Positions 43,072-51,622 of a stretch of 64,000 nucleotides of DNA are shown here, piece after piece (positions within the stretch are counted from its first letter, which is position 1; every line of letters begins with the position of its first letter). The position numbers and the translations under genes were made by a program. Source of the stretch: JAAOIF01 sp965206195 (lineage in GTDB: Bacteria; Pseudomonadota; Gammaproteobacteria; PS1; Pseudothioglobaceae); NCBI GenBank assembly GCA_965206195.1, contig CBDBIZ010000011.1, positions 248,001 through 312,000 on the forward strand. The letters are read 5' to 3'. The notes beneath the pieces were generated by a model that saw only the letters and a list, made by a program, of their open reading frames with translations, ran no database searches and was not told the origin of the DNA.

Positions 43072-44219
43072 AAATACCAAACATCAAAATTACCACAACG
43101 CAAATACGCTATTATTGGCATTATTTCAAAATGGATACGCCGTTATTCTTATTGCTAATAGGTGTTAGCATATTTGGCTTGGTGGTACTTTATAGTGCGT
43201 CTGCATCTTCGATGGCACTGGTTTATAAGCAAATGACTCATTTTGCACTTGCCATTGGCGTAATGGGTATTATTGCACAAATACCACCTTATCAGCTCAG
43301 GCGTTATTCGCCCTACTTAATGTTATTTGGTATTTTTTTATTGGCCTTGGTGTTATTGTTTGGCTCAAGCAGTGGTGGCGCTCAACGTTGGTTAGACTTA
43401 GGCTTTTTACGCTTTCAACCCTCGGAGTTGATGAAAGTCATTGTACCGATTGCCATTGCTTCTATTTTGAGTGAATCAACCCTACCACCAAAACCAATAC
43501 CCATACTAATTTCGATTGCATCAATTGTGGCAATTGTTTTATTGATTGCCAAACAGCCTGACCTCGGCACCTCGTTACTAATTGGTGCTAGTGGTTTCTA
43601 TGTGTTATTTTTTTCGGGTATTCGCATTCAAATTATCAAAAGCAATAATTGGCTTAATTTTGGGCTTATCGTCTCATTAATCACTGCCAGTGCCTATGTC
43701 GCTTGGAATTACTTGCTGATTGCTTATCAAAAAAAACGCATTCTAACTTTAATTGACCCAAACTCAGACCCACTGGGCTCAGGTTATCATATTTTGCAAT
43801 CTAAAATTGCGATTGGCTCTGGTGGCTTGCTAGGCAAAGGTATTGTCCAAGGTTCACAATCACAACTTAACTTCCTGCCCGAGCACACTACCGACTTTAT
43901 TTTTGCAGTGATTGCTGAAGAACTAGGCTTTATTGGCTCGCTTGGATTGTTATTTATATATGGTCTAATTGTTTATCGTTGCCTTGTTATTTCCTTTGAA
44001 GCAGAAGACACCTTTGCCAAATTATTAGGCGCCAGCTTAACACTAATTTTCTGCACCTATGTATTTGTTAATATCGGCATGGTTTCTGGGCTTTTGCCAG
44101 TAGTCGGTGTGCCATTGCCACTGATTAGCTATGGCGGGTCTTCGCTAATTACCTTAATGGCAAGTTTTGGTATTATTATGTCGATTCGTAAGCATAAAAC
44201 ACCTAGCTATCTTTCCTAA
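43068..44219 (+). CDS. rodA: Rod-shape peptidoglycan polymerase RodA
   Basis: 383-residue SEDS-family glycosyltransferase with about ten helices that polymerises lipid II during elongation. Family blocks are LVVLYSASASSMALVYKQ, RWLDLGFLRFQPSELMKVIV, AKQPDLGTSLLIG, the catalytic-loop region GSGYHILQSKIAIGSGGLLG and PEHTTDFIFAVIAEELGF, with the end VVGVPLPLISYGGSS. The context (mltB and dacA-like downstream) supports RodA rather than FtsW. No pbp2 is adjacent. Confidence 0.95.
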   Translation: MKIPNIKITTTQIRYYWHYFKMDTPLFLLLIGVSIFGLVVLYSASASSMALVYKQMTHFALAIGVMGIIAQIPPYQLRRYSPYLMLFGIFLLALVLLFGSSSGGAQRWLDLGFLRFQPSELMKVIVPIAIASILSESTLPPKPIPILISIASIVAIVLLIAKQPDLGTSLLIGASGFYVLFFSGIRIQIIKSNNWLNFGLIVSLITASAYVAWNYLLIAYQKKRILTLIDPNSDPLGSGYHILQSKIAIGSGGLLGKGIVQGSQSQLNFLPEHTTDFIFAVIAEELGFIGSLGLLFIYGLIVYRCLVISFEAEDTFAKLLGASLTLIFCTYVFVNIGMVSGLLPVVGVPLPLISYGGSSLITLMASFGIIMSIRKHKTPSYLS

Positions 44220-44234
44220 GTTGTCTTACTTAAA

Positions 44235-45230
44235 ATGCTTAAAATTTTGACCTTATCATTATTGCTGTTTTCGTCAGTTGTTAGTGCAAAAACACTGCCT
44301 GCTACACATTTTCGTGCAACGCAGAATTTTATCGATACGATGGTACAAAAGCACAATTTTAAGCGCGATGAATTGCTGATTATTTTTTCTAAAATAACAT
44401 TGACAGTTGCTGATAAAACTAACAAGAAAAGCAAACCAAAAAAATACCAACCTATCTCGTGGAATAAATATAAATCACTCTTCATCACCGATGAGCGTAT
44501 TCAAGATGGCGTAAGGTTTTGGCGAGATAATATAGCGCATCTACAACGTGCTGAAAAGCACTACAATGTGCCCAGCGAAATTATTGTTGCGATTCTCGGA
44601 ATAGAGACAGATTATGGCAACAAGCAAGGCACGCATCAAACACTAAAAACCTTGTCAAAGCGTGCTTTTGGTAATTATCGTAGGCGTAATTTTTACAAAA
44701 AAGAGTTGGAATCATTCTTACTGATGTCGCGTGAAAACGACATTCCACCACTCAGTGTTGAAGGCTCATATGCAGGTGCGATGGGTTATCCGCAATTTAT
44801 CGCAAGTTCGTTTAGACATTACGCCGTTGACTTTAATCAAGATGGAAGAATAGATTTATTTTCAAATCCAATCGATGCTATTGGCTCAATTGCCAACTAT
44901 TTTGACCAACATCATTGGCATGATTATGGTCAAATCGCACGCCCTATTACGCTTGACAAGTCGCAGCTAAAATATGCCAAACGCTCAACCAACAAGCCTC
45001 AATACAAGGCTCAACATTGGCGTAAAAAAGGCTTTAAAATCGACCAAGATATTAACAATATTACCAAACTGGCTTTTATTCAACTGCCGCAAGATGATAT
45101 TAACGAAACTTGGCTCACTTTTTGGAATTTCTACGTGCTAACTCGTTATAATCACGACAATAGATATGCTATGGTAGCTTATCAATTGTCTAAGCAACTA
45201 AAACAACAATTTAATTCTCAAATTCATTAA
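44235..45230 (+). CDS. mltB: Membrane-bound lytic murein transglycosylase B-like
   Basis: 331 residues with a signal peptide (KILTLSLLLFSSVVSAK). It has no lipobox cysteine, unlike E. coli MltB, so it may be soluble in the periplasm. Catalytic glutamate lies in EIIVAILGIETDYGNKQGTH, followed by LESFLLMSRENDIPPL, GSYAGAMGYPQFIASSFRHY and the calcium-like DFNQDGRIDL. It cleaves glycan strands with 1,6-anhydroMurNAc formation. 15 bp after rodA. Confidence 0.93.
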   Translation: MLKILTLSLLLFSSVVSAKTLPATHFRATQNFIDTMVQKHNFKRDELLIIFSKITLTVADKTNKKSKPKKYQPISWNKYKSLFITDERIQDGVRFWRDNIAHLQRAEKHYNVPSEIIVAILGIETDYGNKQGTHQTLKTLSKRAFGNYRRRNFYKKELESFLLMSRENDIPPLSVEGSYAGAMGYPQFIASSFRHYAVDFNQDGRIDLFSNPIDAIGSIANYFDQHHWHDYGQIARPITLDKSQLKYAKRSTNKPQYKAQHWRKKGFKIDQDINNITKLAFIQLPQDDINETWLTFWNFYVLTRYNHDNRYAMVAYQLSKQLKQQFNSQIH

Positions 45231-45253
45231 AAAACAACCCTTAAAAAAACAAT

Positions 45254-46387
45254 ATGCAATTTCCATCATTTATTAAATCATTGCTAATCATCAGCAGCAT
45301 GAGCGCGTTTAGTGTTCAATCTGCTATTTTCATCACCCCTAAAGCACCTTTAATTAATGCACACGCTTATGTCGTATTCGACCACAATTCTGGTGCTACC
45401 ATTGCCTCGAATAATGCCGATAAAAGACGACCGCCAGCTAGCCTAGCCAAACTAATGACTGCTTATGTGGTTTTTCAACTCATCAAAGACGGCAGAGTAA
45501 GTTTAGAAGATAACGTTAGAATTAGTGAAAAAGCTTGGCGAACTGGCGGTTCAAAAAGTTTTATCGAAGTGGGCAAAACCATCAAACTTGAAGATTTGCT
45601 CAAAGGTATGATTGTCCAATCAGGCAACGATTCTGCTGTTGCTTTAGCTGAACACATTGCTGGCACTGAAGGTACCTTTGCCGCTTATATGAATGAATAT
45701 GCTGGGCAATTAGGCATGAAAAACTCACGCTTTGAAAATGCCTCTGGATTGCCTAATAAAAACCAATACACCAGTGCACATGACATAGCAATACTGGCAT
45801 CAGCAACAATTAGAGATTTTCCACACTTCTACACCTGGTATTCAATCAAAGAATTTACCTATAACAACATCAAACAGCGCAATCGCAATAAACTACTATG
45901 GAGCGACCATACCGTTGATGGATTAAAAACCGGCTTTACCAAAAAAGCAGGCTATAACCTAGTTGTCAGTGCAAACCGCGTAGGAATGCGGCTAATTTCT
46001 GTTGTGCTTGGCTCAGGCAGTGTTAACGCTAGAACATCACAAACACAAAAAATCTTGGATTATGGTTTTCGTTTTTTTGAAACCATTCAAATCGGTGATT
46101 TCAACAAACAAGTGCCCATCTCCAGTTCAACTCAAAATACCTTAAAAATTGGCCTATCCAGTAACACTTATCTAACCCTAGAGCGTGGAAAATTTAAACT
46201 TTCACAACAGGCCATTGCACTAGACAAAAAACCAACAGCACCGATTAAAAAAGGTGATGTCATTGGCAATTTGATTGTTACTTTTGAAGATGAAACACTC
46301 ACCAAACTACCACTTATTGCTTTAGAAGATGCTGAATTAGCAGGCTTTTTCTCACGCATGATTGACGGTATAAAATCCATCTTTTAG
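45254..46387 (+). CDS. dacA: D-alanyl-D-alanine carboxypeptidase (PBP5/6 family)
   Basis: 377 residues. After a signal peptide the penicillin-binding motifs appear: SxxK in PASLAKLMTAYV (Ser63, Lys66), SxN in VQSGNDSAVALAEHIAG (Ser123-Asn125) and KTG in DGLKTGFTKKAGYNLV. The C-terminal beta domain and amphipathic tail (FFSRMIDGIKSIF) match PBP5/6 membrane anchoring. It trims pentapeptides. 23 bp after mltB and 17 bp before dat. Confidence 0.94.
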   Translation: MQFPSFIKSLLIISSMSAFSVQSAIFITPKAPLINAHAYVVFDHNSGATIASNNADKRRPPASLAKLMTAYVVFQLIKDGRVSLEDNVRISEKAWRTGGSKSFIEVGKTIKLEDLLKGMIVQSGNDSAVALAEHIAGTEGTFAAYMNEYAGQLGMKNSRFENASGLPNKNQYTSAHDIAILASATIRDFPHFYTWYSIKEFTYNNIKQRNRNKLLWSDHTVDGLKTGFTKKAGYNLVVSANRVGMRLISVVLGSGSVNARTSQTQKILDYGFRFFETIQIGDFNKQVPISSSTQNTLKIGLSSNTYLTLERGKFKLSQQAIALDKKPTAPIKKGDVIGNLIVTFEDETLTKLPLIALEDAELAGFFSRMIDGIKSIF

Positions 46388-46404
46388 ACGAACTCGAAAC
46401 TTAG

Positions 46405-47238
46405 GTGATTTTTCTAAACGATAAGTTTATTGAAAAAAACCAAGCTTTTATCTCAGTAATGGATAGAGGTTTTTTGTTTGGTGATGGCGTATATGAAGTT
46501 ATCCCCGTTTATAACGATAAAATATTTCGCCTAGAAGCACACCTTTTGCGCCTACAAAAAAGCCTAGATTCAATCCAAATCAACAATCCATATTCAAATA
46601 ATAAATGGCACTCTATTTTGAGTAAATTGAGCCAATTTTCAACGATGCCAAATCAATCTTTGTATCTACAAATTACCCGTGGTGCAAATGATAAACGCCA
46701 ACACAGTTTTAAAGATTTAACGCCAAATGTCTATATTGAAGCAAACACACTTAACGTAAAACCCAAATCAATATTGGAAAAAGGTTGCTGCGCGATTAGC
46801 CAAGAAGATATTCGCTGGCACAGATGTGATATTAAAGCCATCTCCCTATTACCTAATGTTTTATATGCACAACAAGCACAACAACACCAAGTTGAAGAGG
46901 TGATTTTATCTCGCGACAATCAAATTACTGAGGGGGCAACTTCAAATGTATTTATACTCAAAGGTGATATTTTATTTACCCATCCTGCTAATTGCAATAT
47001 TTTGTCTGGTATCACCCGCGACTTAGTGCTTAGCAGTGCCAAGGCCTGCGCGCTTAATGTGGCAGAAATTGCTTTCTCGCTCGCTGACGCTCAGAATGCA
47101 GACGGCTTATGGATATCGAGTTCAAGTCGTGAAATCATGCCCGTTACACAACTCAACAATAAGCCAATTGCTCAAGGTCAAATTAGTCCGTATTGGCATT
47201 GTATATATGAACACTATCAGCAACTTAAATATGACTGA
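46405..47238 (+). CDS. dat: D-amino acid aminotransferase-like class IV PLP enzyme
   Basis: 277 residues. Fold-type IV features: ISVMDRGFLFGDGVYEVIPV, the PLP lysine in HRCDIKAISLLPNVLYAQ, EVILSRDNQITEGATSNVFI and SGITRDLVL. The start is GTG at 46405. The position after dacA matches the gammaproteobacterial mltB-dacA-dat order; lipB and lipA, which often follow, are absent. Branched-chain aminotransferase or ADC lyase are less likely alternatives. Its stop overlaps the next ATG. Confidence 0.85.
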   Translation: MIFLNDKFIEKNQAFISVMDRGFLFGDGVYEVIPVYNDKIFRLEAHLLRLQKSLDSIQINNPYSNNKWHSILSKLSQFSTMPNQSLYLQITRGANDKRQHSFKDLTPNVYIEANTLNVKPKSILEKGCCAISQEDIRWHRCDIKAISLLPNVLYAQQAQQHQVEEVILSRDNQITEGATSNVFILKGDILFTHPANCNILSGITRDLVLSSAKACALNVAEIAFSLADAQNADGLWISSSSREIMPVTQLNNKPIAQGQISPYWHCIYEHYQQLKYD

Positions 47239-48850
47239 CCAACGCTTAAATTTATTAACCGACTGGTTAGCGTGGTTTTTCGCTGATGAAAATTTTGTTA
47301 TTAGTACTGTTAGTGACGACGCTAGTTTTCGCCGCTACTTTAGAATTGAACGTGATAATGCAACTTTTATTGCTATGGACGCGCCGCCAGATAAAGAAAA
47401 CACAACCGCATTTATCACCATCGGAAAATACTTGATTGATGCCAATGTGCATGCGCCTAAAGTTATAAAGGCTAATTTAGCACAAGGTTTTTTGCTTTTA
47501 GAAGACTTAGGCAATCAAACTTTTTTAAATGCCCAGAGGCAATCATTTGCTATTAAGCATTATCAAAATGCCATTAATACCTTAATCAAAATCCAAGCCT
47601 TAGACACAAAATCTATTGATATTCCCAATTATGATTCCGCCTTGCTCAAGGCTGAAATGCAGTTATTGATTGATTGGTATTTGCCAGTACTAAGCACACA
47701 ACAACAAGCGCAATTGCATAATATTTTTGAATTGCTTAGCGATAATGCGCTCAATGCCCCTCAAGTATTTGTCCATCGTGATTACCATTCACGCAACCTA
47801 ATGATACTTGATAACAATGAACTCGGCGTGATTGACTTTCAAGATGCAGTGATTGGTGCTAATACTTATGATTTAACTTCGCTTCTAAGAGATGCCTATT
47901 TTGAACTGCAAACACCTGATTTACAAACTCTACTTAAGTATTATTATCAACAAGCCGATAGTAGTTCAATCAGACTGACTTTCAGTGAGTTTGAGCGGCA
48001 GTTTGAGTTAATGAGTTTACAACGCCATCTTAAAGTTTTGGGTATTTTTAAACGCTTATCAATTCGCGATGGCAAACATCAATATTTAGCGAATATTCCA
48101 TTGGTGGAAAATTACACGCTTACCATCGCTAGCAAATATCCAGAGCTGAGCGCCTTAAAAGATATTTTAACACTGGCAACTCAACAAACCAAAGCGATGA
48201 TCTTAGCCGCTGGACGCGGACTAAGAATGATGCCACTGACCAAAAATACCCCCAAGCCCTTAATCAAAGTCAAAGGTGCAACCTTAATTGAACACTCAAT
48301 CGCAGCGCTCAAACATGCCAATATTAATAGCATTGTTATTAACACCGCATATTTAAGCGAACAAATCAAAGCCCATTTAGGTAATGGTTCTGAGCTGGGC
48401 GTACACATTACTTATAGCGATGAATCAAGTGGCGCACTAGAAACCGCAGGCGGTATTATTAGAGCCTTACCATTATTAGGCAAGCAGCCTTTTATTGTAA
48501 TTAACTCAGATGTGATTTGTGATTATGACCTGTCTAGGCTCAAACTGCCGAACAACGCATTGGCACATTTACTGTTGATTGACAACCCAAAACATAATCC
48601 AGATGGCGATTTTTCGTTAAATCAGCAAGGTTGGTGTCAAATAGCTAAAAATAATATGTTAACTTTTTCTGGCATTGGTATTTATCACCCTGATTTTTTC
48701 AAAGAACATTTAGGCTCACAGCAAAAACTCACACTTTATCCGCTGCTAAAAATGGCAATTAGTCGCGGCAAACTCAGCGGGGAGCACCACGCAGGCTATT
48801 GGCAAGATGTGGGCACACCACAGCGCCTAAAATTACTCAACAATTCTTAG
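47231..48850 (+). CDS. AmgK-MurU fusion: MurNAc/GlcNAc anomeric kinase plus MurNAc-1-phosphate uridylyltransferase
   Basis: 539 residues in two domains. Residues 1 to about 315 form an aminoglycoside-phosphotransferase-like kinase with FVHRDYHSRNLMI and LGVIDFQDAVIGANTYDL. From about 320 a nucleotidyltransferase begins with AMILAAGRGLRMMPLTKNTP and KPLI, and shows VINSDVICDYDL and YWQDVGTPQRL. Together these are AmgK and MurU of the Pseudomonas cell-wall recycling pathway, which bypasses de novo UDP-MurNAc synthesis. They are separate genes there, as I recall. ATG 47231 overlaps the dat stop; an earlier frame start was rejected. Confidence 0.88.
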   Translation: MTDQRLNLLTDWLAWFFADENFVISTVSDDASFRRYFRIERDNATFIAMDAPPDKENTTAFITIGKYLIDANVHAPKVIKANLAQGFLLLEDLGNQTFLNAQRQSFAIKHYQNAINTLIKIQALDTKSIDIPNYDSALLKAEMQLLIDWYLPVLSTQQQAQLHNIFELLSDNALNAPQVFVHRDYHSRNLMILDNNELGVIDFQDAVIGANTYDLTSLLRDAYFELQTPDLQTLLKYYYQQADSSSIRLTFSEFERQFELMSLQRHLKVLGIFKRLSIRDGKHQYLANIPLVENYTLTIASKYPELSALKDILTLATQQTKAMILAAGRGLRMMPLTKNTPKPLIKVKGATLIEHSIAALKHANINSIVINTAYLSEQIKAHLGNGSELGVHITYSDESSGALETAGGIIRALPLLGKQPFIVINSDVICDYDLSRLKLPNNALAHLLLIDNPKHNPDGDFSLNQQGWCQIAKNNMLTFSGIGIYHPDFFKEHLGSQQKLTLYPLLKMAISRGKLSGEHHAGYWQDVGTPQRLKLLNNS

Positions 48851-48883
48851 AAATAGCACTCGGATATAAATGTAAAATATTAC

Positions 48884-48996
48884 TTGGTAGTGTTGGGAGT
48901 GCACCAATAATGAATGCTTATGAACCCCGCCAGATTCGGAAGAAAGCAACGGTAATAATTTTTTCATGTGTTGGTCGTTATTCTTGGTGCTACCAC
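48884..48996 (+). ncRNA. ffs: Signal recognition particle 4.5S RNA
   Basis: The conserved SRP domain IV loop is present as GCCAGATTCGGAAGAAAGCA (48929-48948; compare GTCAGGTCCGGAAGGAAGCA in E. coli). The ends GGTAG (48886-48890) and CTACC (48990-48994) pair, and the intervening arms are complementary over much of their length. Its place just upstream of dnaX matches other gammaproteobacteria. A TAAAAT box with TG at the right distance precedes it. End points are approximate. Confidence 0.88.
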
Positions 48997-49048
48997 TTTT
49001 AATTAAAAAAATAAATACTATCTAAGCCCGACCACACATCACACTTTA

Positions 49049-50653
49049 ATGGAAAATTATCAAGTACTGGCTAGAAAATATCGTCCTCACAACTTTAGCG
49101 AAATGGTAGGTCAAACGCACACCGTTAAAACACTGATTAATGCACTCGATGTCAACAATCTACACCACGGTTTTTTATTCACCGGCTCACATGGTGTTGG
49201 TAAAACCACGATTGCTAGAATCTTTGCAAAATCAATCAATTGCGAACAAGGTGTGAGCTCCAACCCTTGTGGAGAATGCGCTACTTGTTTAGAAATCGAC
49301 AAAGGTCAATCGGTTGATTTAATTGAATTAGATGCCGCCTCGCATACAGGCGTTGATAACATGCGCGATATTTTAGAAAATGCACAATACATGCCAACCA
49401 AAAATCGCTACAAAATCTATTTGATTGATGAAGTGCACATGCTCTCAAAAAATAGTTTTAACGCACTACTTAAAACCCTTGAAGAGCCACCTGAACATAT
49501 TAAATTTCTACTGGCGACCACCGATCCACAAAAACTACCAGTTACCGTACTATCTCGTTGTCTGCAATTTACCCTACAAAAACTCAGTCATCAAGAAATT
49601 CTCAATCAACTTAAATTCATTATGGATGCTGAAAATTTAAAATATGAAGAAACAGCCCTGAGTCAAATTGCACAATTTGGTAATGGATCAATGCGTGATG
49701 CACTGAGTTTGCTTGACCAATCTATTGCCTATGGCAATGGTACGGTTATGGATAAGGACATTAAAGCTATGCTTGGCTTGGTTCATCATGACGATATTCT
49801 CATCTTGGTAACTCAGCTTTTTAATCAAGATGCTACAGCACTGATTGACTTTGTCAAACAGCTTTCACACAAAGGTGAAAATCTTAACCATGCACTCAAG
49901 GATTTAACCAGTGTATTTCATCAAATAGCCATTGCACAAATTGTTGATAATACGCAGATTCCTGATGCAATTAAAGCCTTAAGCACCCAAATTTCAAATC
50001 AGGATTTGCAATTGTTCTACCATATAGCACTGACTGGCACTAAAGAAATGCCACTAGCCCCAAGCGAGCAAATCGGCTTTGAGATGACATTGTTAAGAAT
50101 GTTGACCTTTCGCTCAAATAGCGCCGTACAAGTTGGCGACTCTACTGAAAAAAAAATAACTAAAATAAACAAAAAGCCAAAAACTAAAAAAATTCTAGCA
50201 GTACAAGCACCTAAAACTAGCAAATCTAAGATAAAAAAAAACAATAAATTAGCAGTATTTAGCGCAAAATCTCAAGCGCAATGGGAGGCGTTAATAGACA
50301 GACTTGAATTCAACACAGCAACCCGGGTTTTACTTAAAAACACCTTGTTTGTGAGTTATGATAATCAAGTGCTAAATTTAATTCTGGATAAACAATATGC
50401 CAACTTATTAACTGAAAATGCCCAACTTGCAATACAATCTGCATTACAAAGTTATTTTACTGAATTAACCCTTAAAATCACCTTGGAAAAATCCAAAATA
50501 CCGACTTTGTCACAAAACACAATGCAAAGCAGCAACGAAAAGATTACAGCCATGCAAAAAACTTTTCTAAATGATGAAGGTGTTAAAAAATTACAACAAG
50601 TTTTTAACGCAAAAATTGATATCAGCAGTCTTAAGGAGATAGAAAATGTTTAA
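49049..50653 (+). CDS. dnaX: DNA polymerase III tau/gamma subunit
   Basis: 534-residue clamp-loader ATPase. It begins YQVLARKYRPHNFSEMVGQ. Walker A is TGSHGVGKTTIARIF (around residue 45), the zinc cysteines CEQGVSSNPCGECATC, Walker B IYLIDEVHMLSKNSFNALL and the sensor 1/arginine-finger LATTDPQKLPVTVLSRC. Domain III ends near residue 355; after it comes a lysine-rich linker holding an A9 run, then the tau-specific part. The tail is shorter than in E. coli tau (643). ybaB overlaps the stop by 8 bp. Confidence 0.95.
   Translation: MENYQVLARKYRPHNFSEMVGQTHTVKTLINALDVNNLHHGFLFTGSHGVGKTTIARIFAKSINCEQGVSSNPCGECATCLEIDKGQSVDLIELDAASHTGVDNMRDILENAQYMPTKNRYKIYLIDEVHMLSKNSFNALLKTLEEPPEHIKFLLATTDPQKLPVTVLSRCLQFTLQKLSHQEILNQLKFIMDAENLKYEETALSQIAQFGNGSMRDALSLLDQSIAYGNGTVMDKDIKAMLGLVHHDDILILVTQLFNQDATALIDFVKQLSHKGENLNHALKDLTSVFHQIAIAQIVDNTQIPDAIKALSTQISNQDLQLFYHIALTGTKEMPLAPSEQIGFEMTLLRMLTFRSNSAVQVGDSTEKKITKINKKPKTKKILAVQAPKTSKSKIKKNNKLAVFSAKSQAQWEALIDRLEFNTATRVLLKNTLFVSYDNQVLNLILDKQYANLLTENAQLAIQSALQSYFTELTLKITLEKSKIPTLSQNTMQSSNEKITAMQKTFLNDEGVKKLQQVFNAKIDISSLKEIENV
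50148..50156 (+). promoter_or_regulatory. Probable dnaX slippage site (A9) producing the gamma subunit
   Basis: Nine A residues span the codons GAA-AAA-AAA-ATA. A shift to the -1 frame reads AAT AAC TAA and ends after residue 371, just past domain III, as the gamma form should. A second A9 at 50233-50241 also meets a -1 stop (AAA CAA TAA). Confidence 0.6.
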
Positions 50654-50969
50654 AGGTGGTATGGCTTCAATGATGCAAAAAGCTCAAAAAATGCAAGAAG
50701 ATATGCAAAAAGCTCAAGCAGAAATAAAGCACTTAAGCGCAACAGGAAAGGCATCTGGTGGCGTGGTAGCGATTACCATAAATGGTCAGCATCAAGCAAC
50801 TGATGTTCAAATTGATACCTGCGTGATGGACGATAAAGAAATGTTGGAAGATTTAATTATAATTGCCATCAATGATGCTAACGAGCAAATCAGCAGCCAA
50901 TCCTCAGCAAAAATGAAAAGTGCAACTGGCGATATAAAATTACCAGGTGGCATGAAGCTGCCTTTCTAG
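50646..50969 (+). CDS. ybaB: Nucleoid-associated protein YbaB/EbfC
   Basis: 107 residues. Family features are the N-terminal helix MMQKAQKMQEDMQKAQAEI, the sheet GVVAITINGQHQATDVQID and the ending GDIKLPGGMKLPF. It forms DNA-binding dimers. Overlaps dnaX by 8 bp and lies 3 bp before recR, the conserved dnaX-ybaB-recR order. A GGAG site lies inside the end of dnaX. Confidence 0.95.
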   Translation: MFKGGMASMMQKAQKMQEDMQKAQAEIKHLSATGKASGGVVAITINGQHQATDVQIDTCVMDDKEMLEDLIIIAINDANEQISSQSSAKMKSATGDIKLPGGMKLPF

Positions 50970-50972
50970 CAA

Positions 50973-51566
50973 ATGATTGAGTCCCTTAACAAAGCCTTTT
51001 GCGCACTACCTGGTGTCGGTAGCAAAACTGCACAACGTTTTGTCTATCATTTATTAGAAAGAAATCGACAAGGAGGTTTGGAACTTGCCAAAGCACTGGT
51101 TGATGCAATGGAGCACGTTAAACATTGCTCAGTTTGCCGCACATTAAGTGAAAAAAATCTGTGCAATATTTGTGCTAACGAAAAGCGTGATAGCGCACAA
51201 CTGTGTATTGTAGAAACACCAACTGACATCCATGCGATTGAACAAAGTGGTGTTTATCAGGGTAAATATTTCGTTTTAAGTGGCTATTTATCACCGATTG
51301 ACAGCATCGGTGCCACTGAGTTAGGCTTGGATAAATTAACAGAAAAATTAAACGACCAAACGCTCAAAGAAATCATTCTAGCGACTAATGCCACGGTTGA
51401 GGGTGAAGTAACTGCACACTATATTAGTAATATGGCAAAACAATTTGATATTCAAATTACTCGCATCGCACACGGCATTCCAATTGGTGGAGAGCTTGAA
51501 TATGCAGATATGAATACCATTGCTCACGCCTTATCAGGGCGAAAAAATTATCTCACAGATTCTTAA
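50973..51566 (+). CDS. recR: Recombination protein RecR
   Basis: 197 residues. RecR loads RecA with RecO/RecF at gaps. Helix-hairpin-helix ALPGVGSKTAQRFVYHLL, the zinc finger HCSVCRTLSEKNLCNICANE, and the Toprim domain with LCIVETPTDIHAIEQSGVYQ and GIPIGGELEYADMNTIAHAL are all visible. Full length. Terminated by a hairpin 21 bp after the stop. Confidence 0.96.
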   Translation: MIESLNKAFCALPGVGSKTAQRFVYHLLERNRQGGLELAKALVDAMEHVKHCSVCRTLSEKNLCNICANEKRDSAQLCIVETPTDIHAIEQSGVYQGKYFVLSGYLSPIDSIGATELGLDKLTEKLNDQTLKEIILATNATVEGEVTAHYISNMAKQFDIQITRIAHGIPIGGELEYADMNTIAHALSGRKNYLTDS

Positions 51567-51587
51567 AAACAAACCTTTATATGACAG

Positions 51588-51622
51588 AGCCAAGCATCAA
51601 TAATTAGCATTTTGGCTTTTTT
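51588..51622 (+). terminator. Terminator after recR
   Basis: The stem AGCCAA (51588-51593) with TTGGCT (51611-51616), extended by partial pairing of the inner bases, is followed by a run of T. It ends at the stop codon of convergent recJ. Confidence 0.65.

Noticed and set aside
41864..43195. Near-identical strings GCTTGGTGGT(GCT)ACTTTATAG in the moaE leader (41864-41885) and in rodA (43177-43195)
   Set aside because: The match is only about 19 bases with a 3-base gap and does not extend. The rodA copy is explained by its conserved codons (GLVVLYS), so chance or a tiny remnant is enough.
50233..50241. Second A9 run in dnaX as the main slippage site
   Set aside because: It also leads to a stop in the -1 frame, but the first site lies closer to the end of domain III and stops in both shifted frames. 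I keep the first as the better candidate.
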